Made by a program: the position numbers and the translations under genes. The notes under the pieces were generated by a model that saw nothing but the letters and a program-made list of their open reading frames with translations, did no database searches and was not told the origin of the DNA. This document shows, one piece after another, positions 1 to 6,889 of a stretch of DNA of 10,949 bases. The stretch is from positions 1-10,949 of the forward strand of contig CAJOOD010000062.1 of assembly GCA_905236085.1 (NCBI GenBank), read 5' to 3'. Numbering within the stretch: position 1 is the first letter of the stretch; every line of letters begins with the position of its first letter. The DNA is from an uncultured Bacilli bacterium. Its GTDB lineage: Bacteria; Bacillota_I; Bacilli_A; RFN20; CAG-826.

Positions 1-2
1 GT

Positions 3-377
3 TATGAATTCCTCTTTGGAGAATACGATAATGAAGATAAAATTATTTATGATGATCCTATAAGCGATGATTCATCTTATCTAGATGAAGACATGAATCC
101 ATCAATATTCAACGCTAAAACGAGAAAAAACACTTATCGCTTAAATCTAGAAGAATCTATTACTAACGGCTTAAATATCGCTAAAGAAGATTCTATTGCC
201 TTAAAAGACGTTGAAGATAACGTCTATATCCCCTTAAAGGCTTATACACCTAAAAAGATAATAATCTCGCTATATATTGAAGGGTGGGATTTAGATAATG
301 TTGACGCAAATATCTTAGGTCAATTCGATTCCCAAATATCCTTCAAAATTCATAGCATTTACCCACAGGAGGTCTAA
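3..377 (+). CDS. C-terminal part of a beta-rich protein, possibly a SipW-dependent (TasA/camelysin-like) exported protein (5' truncated)
   Basis: The frame is open from the first bases of the window and ends at TAA 375-377, leaving 124 residues of a longer protein. An internal ATG at 93 could be taken as the start, but the 30 codons before it are also open and protein-like (YEFLFGEYDNED...), and no ribosome binding site precedes that ATG, so I read this as a truncated gene. The visible part is polar and acidic and ends in alternating hydrophobic strands. The stretch KKIIISLYIEGWDLDNVDAN followed by ILGQFDSQISFKI resembles, from memory, the 'xWxEGxDxxCxNxILGG' terminal strands of TasA/camelysin-like exported proteins made with SipW peptidases. 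A SipW-type peptidase lies three genes downstream, which fits. The usual Cys of that motif is absent. The signal peptide would be off-window, so export is inference. The gene overlaps the ribosome binding site of the next gene. Confidence 0.6.
   Translation, partial: YEFLFGEYDNEDKIIYDDPISDDSSYLDEDMNPSIFNAKTRKNTYRLNLEESITNGLNIAKEDSIALKDVEDNVYIPLKAYTPKKIIISLYIEGWDLDNVDANILGQFDSQISFKIHSIYPQEV
367..373 (+). promoter_or_regulatory. Ribosome binding site of the AAA+ ATPase gene
   Basis: AGGAGGT lies 7 nt before the ATG at 381 and inside the last codons of the preceding gene (Q-E-V-stop). It is a perfect Shine-Dalgarno core, fixes the start at 381, and suggests strong, coupled translation. Confidence 0.8.
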
Positions 378-380
378 AAT

Positions 381-1898
381 ATGTCGGCTTATTTTGAATA
401 TCTACGTCTAATGTTTTTAGCGGTCATGCGTCATATTGGCAATTGGTTTTACGCTTTTATTGTCGGTCCATGGACAGCTTTAGGAAGTAATTTCGCAGAA
501 TACGATAATTATTTTCAGGCTCAACGTGATAATTTTGGTGTATGGGGCTGGATTTTCTTTGTCTTCTTTTTAACTATCTTAATCGGTCTAATCGGTGGAT
601 TAGGTTATCTATTATATCGATTGATTAGAAAATATGTTCGCTTCATTAAAAGAGAACTAGATAAAGACGAATTAGCAAACCAAGTAGAAAGACTTAATTA
701 TGAATTATATCAAGCCATCCAAGAAAAAGATAAAATCTTAGGCTTAAAAGTCGGTTATCTCGGTTTAAATGAACCTAATTTAGAAGAACAAGATAAGAAT
801 GTGGTGGAAGAAGTCACATCAAGATTCCCAAAATTAAAATATGTCGATCATGAATATGCAGAAATCGATACTAAAATCGCTCCTGTAGAGAATTTAAGCC
901 TAGAAGAGATATGTAATGCCTTCCGTCAATTCTCCGCGAGTCAATTAAAACTTTATTACACGATTGATGTGGTTAGACAAGTCTTTGCCGGTATGGCGGC
1001 CTCAAAATTAATCATTTTAGAAGGTATATCTGGTACAGGTAAAACATCTCTACCTTATGCCTTAGGTAAATTCTTTAATAATCCTGCGGCTATATGTTCT
1101 GTTCAACCATCTTGGAAAGATAGAAGTGAATTATTAGGTTATTATAATGAATTCACTAAGAAATTTAATGAAACTGAATTCTTAAGAGCCTTATATGCTT
1201 CTACTTATCGTAAAGATATCAATCTCATCGTCTTAGATGAAATGAACTTAGCCCGTATCGAATATTATTTTGCCGAATTCTTATCCATCATGGAAATGCC
1301 TAATAAGAACGAATGGAAGATTGAATTAATCAATTCTTATGATGATAATGATCCTAAGAATGTCCATCAAGGTAAGATGCTAATTCCTCAAAATGTCTTC
1401 TTCTTTGGTACCGCGAATAATGATGACTCAACCTTTACCATTTCTGATAAGGTCTACGATAGAGCGGTTTCCTTATTCTTTGATGATAAAGCTCAACCTT
1501 TTGAAGCGGAACCTCGTGACCAACTAATGGTCTCCTTTGATCAAGTTGATGCCTTATTTGAAGAAGCTATTAAACAATATCCAGTCTCAGATTCTATCTT
1601 AGAGAAATTCGATAAATTAGATCGATTTGTCATCTCTAAATTTAAATTAGCCTTTGGTAACCGTATCTTAAAACAATTAAAAGTCTTCATCCCTGTTTAT
1701 GTCGCCTGCGGAGCTTCTGAATTAGAGGGCTTAGACTTTATATTCACCAACAAGATTTTAAAGAAAATTGAATCTTTAAATATCACCTTCTTAAAAGATG
1801 AATTAAAACAATTAAATAACGAATTAGACAAATTATTTGGTAAGGGTACATTTAAGATGGCCCATAACTATATCGATAATCTAATCAAGATGAGTTAA
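381..1898 (+). CDS. Membrane-anchored McrB-like AAA+ ATPase
   Basis: This 505-residue protein has a hydrophobic N-terminal region (about 8-34, aromatic-rich) and a clear transmembrane segment at about 54-81. A charged coiled-coil-like linker (about 82-130) leads to an AAA+ module. Walker A is GISGTGKTS at 215-223. Walker B is IVLDEMN at 283-289 and continues LARIEYYFAEF, as in the McrB/MoxR-related group. The sensor-1 region is GTANNDD at 343-349 and an arginine-finger candidate is R361 (KVYDRAV). The nucleotide-hydrolysis residues look intact. McrB proteins normally carry an N-terminal DNA-recognition domain; here a membrane anchor takes its place, so restriction of DNA seems unlikely. The next gene is a DUF2357-type partner, the usual companion of this ATPase group. 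A hexameric membrane-associated remodelling role is inference; ATP versus GTP preference cannot be read from the sequence. Confidence 0.85.
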   Translation: MSAYFEYLRLMFLAVMRHIGNWFYAFIVGPWTALGSNFAEYDNYFQAQRDNFGVWGWIFFVFFLTILIGLIGGLGYLLYRLIRKYVRFIKRELDKDELANQVERLNYELYQAIQEKDKILGLKVGYLGLNEPNLEEQDKNVVEEVTSRFPKLKYVDHEYAEIDTKIAPVENLSLEEICNAFRQFSASQLKLYYTIDVVRQVFAGMAASKLIILEGISGTGKTSLPYALGKFFNNPAAICSVQPSWKDRSELLGYYNEFTKKFNETEFLRALYASTYRKDINLIVLDEMNLARIEYYFAEFLSIMEMPNKNEWKIELINSYDDNDPKNVHQGKMLIPQNVFFFGTANNDDSTFTISDKVYDRAVSLFFDDKAQPFEAEPRDQLMVSFDQVDALFEEAIKQYPVSDSILEKFDKLDRFVISKFKLAFGNRILKQLKVFIPVYVACGASELEGLDFIFTNKILKKIESLNITFLKDELKQLNNELDKLFGKGTFKMAHNYIDNLIKMS

Positions 1899-1901
1899 TA
1901 A

Positions 1902-3842
1902 ATGGAAAAGACACGTAAAACATTATCCAAATATCAGATACTAGAAAAGAAATACCTTGCAAAAATCGATTCTTTTACTAAAGAAAAGGAAGTAGAAAAT
2001 ATACTTTCTAGTTTTGCTCACGCGGATACTTATGTCTTACGTTCCTCGAGATTAGAGACCGCGAATTATGACCCTAAATGGTTAAGCCAAATTGAAAACT
2101 GTCTTCCTGATATCTCCTATATCATCGCTAATCCGCGAAAGAATACGAAAACCGTCACAGATATCGTTCCAATTGAATTAGCTAAGAAAACTAATGGAGA
2201 ATCAGTTAGACATCTTGCCTCCCATACCCAATATGTTAAAGAAGTATCCCCTAAAGGAGATATCATACCTAATAAGATTTTAAATATTGGAAGCGATGAT
2301 GATTATCATACATATGAAAATAAATTCATCGCCACATTGATTAGACAATTAGTCATATTCGTAGAAAAACGATATGATTTTATGAAAAAATACGCTCCTC
2401 TAAAAGAAAGAAATGTCTTAATGTATAAGACTCGCGCGGCCATCGAGGGCATGGATGTTAATATCGAAACAAAGATAAGCATCACCAAAGCTGCTCCGGA
2501 GAAGAAATTAGGTGAGACCAATGAATATATGGAACATATTGAAGAAATTAGAAAATATGTTCGTTATTTTTATAATTCCGATTTCATGAAGTTATTTAAA
2601 AATGAAAAAGATATCCATGGGGCTATCTTACAAACCAATATCATAAGAAAGAACCCTAAATATCATAAATGTTATCGATTATATAAATATCTTCAAACAT
2701 ATTCTTCCGCGGGAATTGATTTAAAAGTCCAAGAAGAATATGTCAATTTAAATCCTGATGAAATCGCTGAATTGCATAAATTAGGTTTAGTGACCTTCTT
2801 GGCCGCGAACCCATTTAACCCATCACCATTAGAATTAGTTAAAGAAAGAACCCATAAAGTGAAGATATTAAAATCTCACGATGATGATGTATTTATCTAT
2901 GGACCACTTGATTATAACGATGTAGAGTTCGTAAGAGTGGATAAAAAATATCTCGAAGAACGTAGAAAGAATGAAAATCTTTCTAAATTATTGCGTTATC
3001 CCACAAAAGAAGAAGCTATCTATCAAAAAGATATCAAGGATGCAAGAATGGCTCTTGATGAAGATGAGAAATCATTATCTGAATTATTAAAACGTAAAAG
3101 AAAAGAACAAAGAGAATTCGATATCAGACAAGCTAAATTAGACGCTGAAGAAGAAGCTAGACTCGAAGAAGCTAGACGCCTAGAAGCGGAAAGAATCGCT
3201 CATAATGAAGCGACCTTAATCGAATTAGAAAGAGAACGTATTCGTCTAGAAGCTTTAAGAGATGAAGAAGAACTCGCTAAAAATATCGCTAAAGCTAATG
3301 AAGAAGCTGTGGAAGTTAAAGAAGAACCTATTGTCGAAGTAGAAGAACCTCCTATTAAGAAAAAGGAAATTTCTAAACCAAAGAAGATAATCACTAGAGA
3401 CAAGGTTATTGAAAAAGCCGAAGAGATTAAAAAGGCGATTGAAATTAATCTTGGCGAAAGAAAAGAAAATATGGAAAAAATCAAAGATATCATCATCGAA
3501 AATGAAGAAAAGTTTGCAAAAGCCATATCAAATTCTCAAAATCGTGAAGAAATTGAATCTATTGATGATATAAAAGAAATTAATGAAACCTCTATTGATG
3601 AGACTAAAATCATAGAATCTTCTATAATAGAAGAAATTAAAGGTGAGGAAGTCAAAGAAGAAATTAAAGAAGATGAAGCCCCACATAAAATAAGAGAGAA
3701 AGCTCTACCTAAAAAGGAAGTCAAACCTACTGAGGAAATCGTTTCTGAAGAGGAAGAAGAAGTAGAAGAAATAATAACACCTCTATTTGGTCCAGAAGCG
3801 ATAAATAGAAAACCAAAGAATAAAAAGAAATGGAAGAAATAA
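1902..3842 (+). CDS. DUF2357-type protein (McrC-like partner) with long charged coiled-coil tail
   Basis: This is a 646-residue soluble protein. Residues 1 to about 360 resemble DUF2357 proteins encoded next to McrB-like ATPases. Features include an early W-L-x-x-I-E-N-C-L-P-D-I stretch, ESVRHLASHTQ, P-N-K-I-L, and the typical YENKF at 138-142 followed by a long helix (ATLIRQLVIFVEKRYDF). I see no PD-(D/E)xK nuclease signature. From about residue 365 to the end the protein is dominated by Glu, Lys, Arg and Ala: first a long heptad-like helix (about 370-485), then acidic segments with Lys-rich breaks, ending in a basic tail (KPKNKKKWKK). The ATG at 1902 has no convincing Shine-Dalgarno sequence and follows the upstream stop by 3 nt, so translation is probably coupled. 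The function is unknown; acting as adaptor or activator of the AAA+ protein is inference from McrC biology. Confidence 0.75.
   Translation: MEKTRKTLSKYQILEKKYLAKIDSFTKEKEVENILSSFAHADTYVLRSSRLETANYDPKWLSQIENCLPDISYIIANPRKNTKTVTDIVPIELAKKTNGESVRHLASHTQYVKEVSPKGDIIPNKILNIGSDDDYHTYENKFIATLIRQLVIFVEKRYDFMKKYAPLKERNVLMYKTRAAIEGMDVNIETKISITKAAPEKKLGETNEYMEHIEEIRKYVRYFYNSDFMKLFKNEKDIHGAILQTNIIRKNPKYHKCYRLYKYLQTYSSAGIDLKVQEEYVNLNPDEIAELHKLGLVTFLAANPFNPSPLELVKERTHKVKILKSHDDDVFIYGPLDYNDVEFVRVDKKYLEERRKNENLSKLLRYPTKEEAIYQKDIKDARMALDEDEKSLSELLKRKRKEQREFDIRQAKLDAEEEARLEEARRLEAERIAHNEATLIELERERIRLEALRDEEELAKNIAKANEEAVEVKEEPIVEVEEPPIKKKEISKPKKIITRDKVIEKAEEIKKAIEINLGERKENMEKIKDIIIENEEKFAKAISNSQNREEIESIDDIKEINETSIDETKIIESSIIEEIKGEEVKEEIKEDEAPHKIREKALPKKEVKPTEEIVSEEEEEVEEIITPLFGPEAINRKPKNKKKWKK
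2994..3839 (+). other. Low-complexity Glu/Lys-rich coiled-coil and disordered tail of the DUF2357-type protein
   Basis: The 3' part of the gene encodes about 280 residues built mostly of E, K, I, R and A, including short imperfect repeats (EEARLEEARRLEAERIA). The DNA is purine-rich on the + strand (GAAGAA, AAAGAA runs). This bias creates Ser-rich open frames on the opposite strand that are not genes. The tail could be a spacer or a docking rod towards the membrane or another partner; no sequence motif says which. Confidence 0.75.
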
Positions 3843-4615
3843 TGGCAAAGAAAACTGAGAAAAGACCTAAATCTAAAGCCCGTAAGATTATCGAATGGGT
3901 ATTAACAGGATTGTTTATCCTCGTTTTCGGCGCGGTGGCAGGATTCCAAATCTATTCTGTAGCGACTAGGAATGATAATTATGGTGTTCCTAATCTATTT
4001 GGTGTACAAACCATGGTGGTCTTAACCGATTCTATGGAACCTGAATATCCTGTCGGATCTGCAGTATTTGCTAAGAAAGTTGATCCAAGTGAGATTCAAA
4101 TCGATGATGATGTAACTTTCTTTTATTCTGAATGGAACATGGTAGTAACACATAGAGTTAGTAAAATTGAAACTTATACTGATACAAGCGGTAATATCAC
4201 TTATACCTTTACCGCACATGGAATTAATACCAATTCTAACCAATGTAAACAAGCGGGCGGGGATACTGACTGCACATGGCAAACACAAAGATTTGGCCAA
4301 GAATATCTATTAGGTAAAGTCGTAGGTAAATCTAATTTTGTTGGCTGGGTATATCAATTTATTTCTTCGTGGGTAGGTTTATTAATCTTATTATTAATCC
4401 CATGCTTATATTTAATTATCACCTCTGTTATTGATATGGCAAGAGCTATCAAAGATCCAGATGAAGAAAATGGAGAAGTAGTCTCCACTCAAGATGGAGA
4501 TAATAATTCCCCAAATAATGATGTATTAAAGAATCTCAGCGAAGAAGATAAAAAACGTTTAAAAGAAGACCTTTTAAATGAAATGCTTGAGAAGAAAAAT
4601 GGAGGAGATAAATAA
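3842..4615 (+). CDS. sipW: SipW/Sec11-type (ER-type) signal peptidase I
   Basis: This 257-residue membrane serine protease would cleave signal peptides from exported proteins. After a basic N-terminus (MAKKTEKRPKSKARK) comes a membrane segment at about 20-42. The catalytic serine box is TDSMEP with Ser64. H104 in VVTHRV stands where bacterial Ser-Lys signal peptidases have Lys, which marks the ER/SipW type. The Ser-His spacing of 40 equals that of B. subtilis SipW (S47/H87). The usual 'TKGD' box is changed to AHGINTN, so the expected Asp is Ile128; Asp141 and Asp143 between Cys135 and Cys144 lie nearby. A C-terminal membrane segment (about 165-200) is followed by an acidic cytoplasmic tail. 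I chose the ATG at 3842, which overlaps the previous stop (TAATG); an in-frame ATG at 3830 is possible. SipW enzymes typically serve TasA/camelysin-like substrates encoded nearby, matching the truncated first gene. Confidence 0.88.
   Translation: MAKKTEKRPKSKARKIIEWVLTGLFILVFGAVAGFQIYSVATRNDNYGVPNLFGVQTMVVLTDSMEPEYPVGSAVFAKKVDPSEIQIDDDVTFFYSEWNMVVTHRVSKIETYTDTSGNITYTFTAHGINTNSNQCKQAGGDTDCTWQTQRFGQEYLLGKVVGKSNFVGWVYQFISSWVGLLILLLIPCLYLIITSVIDMARAIKDPDEENGEVVSTQDGDNNSPNNDVLKNLSEEDKKRLKEDLLNEMLEKKNGGDK
4601..4609 (+). promoter_or_regulatory. Ribosome binding site that fixes the start of the EAL protein
   Basis: GGAGGAGAT lies inside the last codons of the signal peptidase gene, 7 nt before the ATG at 4617. 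It argues for that start over the in-frame ATG at 4578, which has no such site and would add 13 charged residues before the first membrane helix. Confidence 0.85.
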
Positions 4616-4616
4616 T

Positions 4617-6146
4617 ATGAGATCGCTTAAATCTAGACTTATCTCTTTCTACATTGCTTTAGGCATTTTCATCGCGCTTTTTATCACCCTTATTTTATTT
4701 TTAACTTTTCTTCCAAATATACAAATATGGATTACCTCATTATTAACACTCTTAACATTAGCTTTTGGCATATTTGCCACGATAATGTTCTTTAATTACA
4801 ATTCACAAAAGAATGTTAATAAAGATTTAATCGAAGAAAATAAATATAACCTCCATAGAGAATCAGTATTTTATAACTACAACACCTTTGTATCGAAGAT
4901 ATCTTCTAACTGGGAGAAGGTTAATTCTCAAGATGGTTATGTTATTGCCTTTTCTTGTTTAAGAAATAACGGTTCATTAAATAACAGCGCTGATAGGGCT
5001 AGTGAATTAAATGGAGTAGTCAGTGATTACATATGCGATTTATTCGCGGAAAATAAGCCAGATTATAAAGATTATATTTATTGTTATAATCGAGGAACGT
5101 TTATTATATCCGCGATTTGCAACGAAAATCGATTAAATTCCCTCATCGCGGAAATAGAAAGCAATATCTATCGTATCGCTAAAGAGAATGACTTTAGATT
5201 ATATATTCAACCATATTTTGGTGTCTACGCTAGAAAAGCATATGATACTAGACAAATCCATGAGATGATTGCCTGCGCTTCTTTATCTAGAGAAATCGCT
5301 GAACGTAATTTTGAAACTATTGTTATGTTTAATAATTCTATGTTAGAAAACAAAGCCAAAGAAGAAATAGAAGAGATATCTAATGCGATTGATAGACAAG
5401 AATTTGTTGTCTATTATCAAGCTAAATATTGTCTTACTACAAAAAGATTTAATTCTTCAGAAGCTTTAGTGAGATGGAATTCTCCAGAACACGGATTAGT
5501 ATCCCCAATGAAATTTATTGATAAGGCTGAAAATGGCGGTCTTATTCATAAGATTGATATGTTTGTTTTTGAACAGGTTTGTAAAGATTTAAACGAATCT
5601 AAGAGAAAAGGAAGGAGGCTATTACCGGTTTCTGTAAATTTCTCTTTATATGAATTCTATGGTCAAAATTTCATTGATGATATTATTAACACGATGGAAA
5701 AATATAATATTCCTCCATCTCTAATTCAATTAGAAATCACCGAAGGTACGACTGGTGTTAATACTTTCTTATCTATCGCGATTATTAAAAAGATTAGAGA
5801 ATATGGTATCAAAGTATTAATGGATGATTTTGGTGTTGGTTATTCTAATTTTAACAATTTAAAGAATATGCCATTTGATGCGATTAAGATTGATAAATCA
5901 TTCATCGATAATATCGTTGAAGATGAAAAATCCCGTCAAATCGTCAAATTTATGATTGAATTTATTAAAGAGACAGGTATGGAAGCCATCGCTGAAGGTG
6001 TCGATAATCAAAATCAAGTCGATATCTTAAAGAGATTTAGATTAGATACAATTCAAGGCTTTTTCTATTCTCGTCCTATCCCTTATAATGAATATGAAGC
6101 TTTACTCGCTAATAACAATTTTGAAAAGAAAGGACTTAAAATATGA
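4617..6146 (+). CDS. Membrane GGDEF(degenerate)-EAL protein, probable c-di-GMP phosphodiesterase
   Basis: This 509-residue protein has two N-terminal membrane helices (about 8-32 and 37-59) with a very short connecting loop, then a degenerate GGDEF-like domain (about 75-235). The signature position of that domain reads YNRGTF (157-162), so cyclase activity is not expected. The EAL domain (about 255-500) keeps every landmark of active enzymes: E282-A-L-V-R, N341 in SVNFS, LEITE (E373, E376), DDFGVGY with D403 and D404, K424 in IKID, E460 in AEGVD, and Q480 in QGFF. It should hydrolyse c-di-GMP to pGpG at the inner face of the membrane. The degenerate GGDEF may be a regulatory nucleotide-binding domain, as in other GGDEF-EAL proteins; that is inference. 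The gene starts 1 nt after the peptidase stop and ends in an ATGA overlap with the next gene, implying coupled expression. Confidence 0.9.
   Translation: MRSLKSRLISFYIALGIFIALFITLILFLTFLPNIQIWITSLLTLLTLAFGIFATIMFFNYNSQKNVNKDLIEENKYNLHRESVFYNYNTFVSKISSNWEKVNSQDGYVIAFSCLRNNGSLNNSADRASELNGVVSDYICDLFAENKPDYKDYIYCYNRGTFIISAICNENRLNSLIAEIESNIYRIAKENDFRLYIQPYFGVYARKAYDTRQIHEMIACASLSREIAERNFETIVMFNNSMLENKAKEEIEEISNAIDRQEFVVYYQAKYCLTTKRFNSSEALVRWNSPEHGLVSPMKFIDKAENGGLIHKIDMFVFEQVCKDLNESKRKGRRLLPVSVNFSLYEFYGQNFIDDIINTMEKYNIPPSLIQLEITEGTTGVNTFLSIAIIKKIREYGIKVLMDDFGVGYSNFNNLKNMPFDAIKIDKSFIDNIVEDEKSRQIVKFMIEFIKETGMEAIAEGVDNQNQVDILKRFRLDTIQGFFYSRPIPYNEYEALLANNNFEKKGLKI
6128..6134 (+). promoter_or_regulatory. 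Ribosome binding site of the nucleosidase-like gene
   Basis: GAAAGGA lies 8 nt before the ATG at 6143, inside the end of the EAL gene. It is weaker than the other sites in the operon. The start also overlaps the upstream TGA (ATGA), so translational coupling is likely. Confidence 0.55.
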
Positions 6147-6880
6147 TTTTAATTGTTGGTTCTAATCATGATGATGTCTTATATTTTGAGTCTAAGATGA
6201 GAGGTAAGACTGTTGATACCCTTGTTGGTGATATTAAAGTCATCGAGGGGACTATCTTTAATCAGAAAGTTTATTTATTAAGTAATGTCTATTCTAATTA
6301 TTTAACCGCGATGCTTACTTATCAAATCATTCATAAATATCATATTATGTTGGTATTCTCTGTTGGTCGATGCATCGCTTTAACTGACGATATTAAACCA
6401 GGAGATATCGTGGTATCTAGACAGACATATCTAGGGGAAGTTGATTTTACTAATGTCAATAATTCCTTATTAGGTCAAATTCCTCATATGCCTCAATATT
6501 ATTCCACGGATGTCTATTTATTAGAAACCATGCAAGCGTGTTTAGATCATACCACGCAAGCATCATATCGCTTAGGAACCTTTGTTTCTTTTGAAAAAAA
6601 TATAAATTCCGTGCAAATACTGGATAAAATTTCCAAAAACAAGATGATGTTTGGACATGATTCTCTTATCGCTCTTGATAGTGAATGTGGCGGGGTGGCT
6701 TTAGCTTGCCACATCAATAGCGTGCCATTTATCGCAGTTAAAGTTGCGGAAAGAAGAGTTGATGAAAAAGAGAATATAGATACTTATATTAATTCTTTAA
6801 GAAAATATACAGAAATAGGAAAGGCGATATCTTCTTGCATCGGTGAAATCGGCCGTAACGAAGTTATCAGCGGCAAATAG
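6143..6880 (+). CDS. MTA/SAH nucleosidase-fold protein with altered active site
   Basis: This 245-residue protein matches the full length of the nucleoside phosphorylase/MTA-SAH nucleosidase (Pfs, PNP_UDP_1) fold. It aligns almost without gaps to my recollection of E. coli MTAN: the opening strand ILIVGSNHDDV, IKPGDIVVSR (family KVGDIVVS), GQIPHMP (family GQLPGCP), LDSECGGVALAC (family VEMEATAIAHVC) and PFIAVKVAERRVD (family PFVVVRAISDVAD). The key sites differ. The residue at the general-acid Asp (D197 in E. coli) is Arg204, with Glu203 before it. The E12 position is Asp11. The ribose-side loop GSAGG is SVGRC (73-77). Only the ribose-binding Glu (E174) is kept, as Glu181. Normal hydrolysis of methylthioadenosine or S-adenosylhomocysteine is therefore doubtful. 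It could be a nucleoside/nucleotide-binding pseudoenzyme or have another specificity. It lies between two c-di-GMP-type proteins and has no membrane segment. Confidence 0.75.
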   Translation: MILIVGSNHDDVLYFESKMRGKTVDTLVGDIKVIEGTIFNQKVYLLSNVYSNYLTAMLTYQIIHKYHIMLVFSVGRCIALTDDIKPGDIVVSRQTYLGEVDFTNVNNSLLGQIPHMPQYYSTDVYLLETMQACLDHTTQASYRLGTFVSFEKNINSVQILDKISKNKMMFGHDSLIALDSECGGVALACHINSVPFIAVKVAERRVDEKENIDTYINSLRKYTEIGKAISSCIGEIGRNEVISGK

Positions 6881-6886
6881 GAGGAG
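6880..6886 (+). promoter_or_regulatory. Ribosome binding site of the large pseudo-GGDEF/EAL gene
   Basis: GGAGGAG overlaps the last base of the upstream TAG stop and precedes the ATG at 6890 by 3 nt from its end (a little more if the core is counted from the first GGAGG). It supports 6890 as the start. Confidence 0.75.
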
Positions 6887-6889
6887 ATT

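Noticed and set aside
93..377. Short complete gene starting at the ATG at 93
   Set aside because: The same frame is open to the window edge with protein-like sequence, and no ribosome binding site precedes the ATG, so it is the end of a longer gene.
2306..2521. Open frame on the - strand inside the DUF2357-type gene
   Set aside because: It lies opposite a well-supported coding frame, and its translation shows no family features.
3200..3724. Two Ser-rich open frames on the - strand
   Set aside because: They are the antisense image of the Glu/Lys-rich codons of the + strand gene, with low-complexity translations and no plausible ribosome binding site or gene context.
381..3842. McrBC-type anti-phage restriction system
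   Set aside because: The ATPase has a membrane anchor rather than a DNA-binding domain, and no PD-(D/E)xK signature is visible in the partner, so a defence call is not supported.
4022..4300. Open frame on the - strand inside the signal peptidase gene
   Set aside because: It overlaps the catalytic core of a recognisable peptidase and has no recognisable features.
4578..4616. Earlier start for the EAL protein at 4578
   Set aside because: It would overlap the peptidase gene by 38 nt without a ribosome binding site; GGAGGAGAT directly serves the ATG at 4617.
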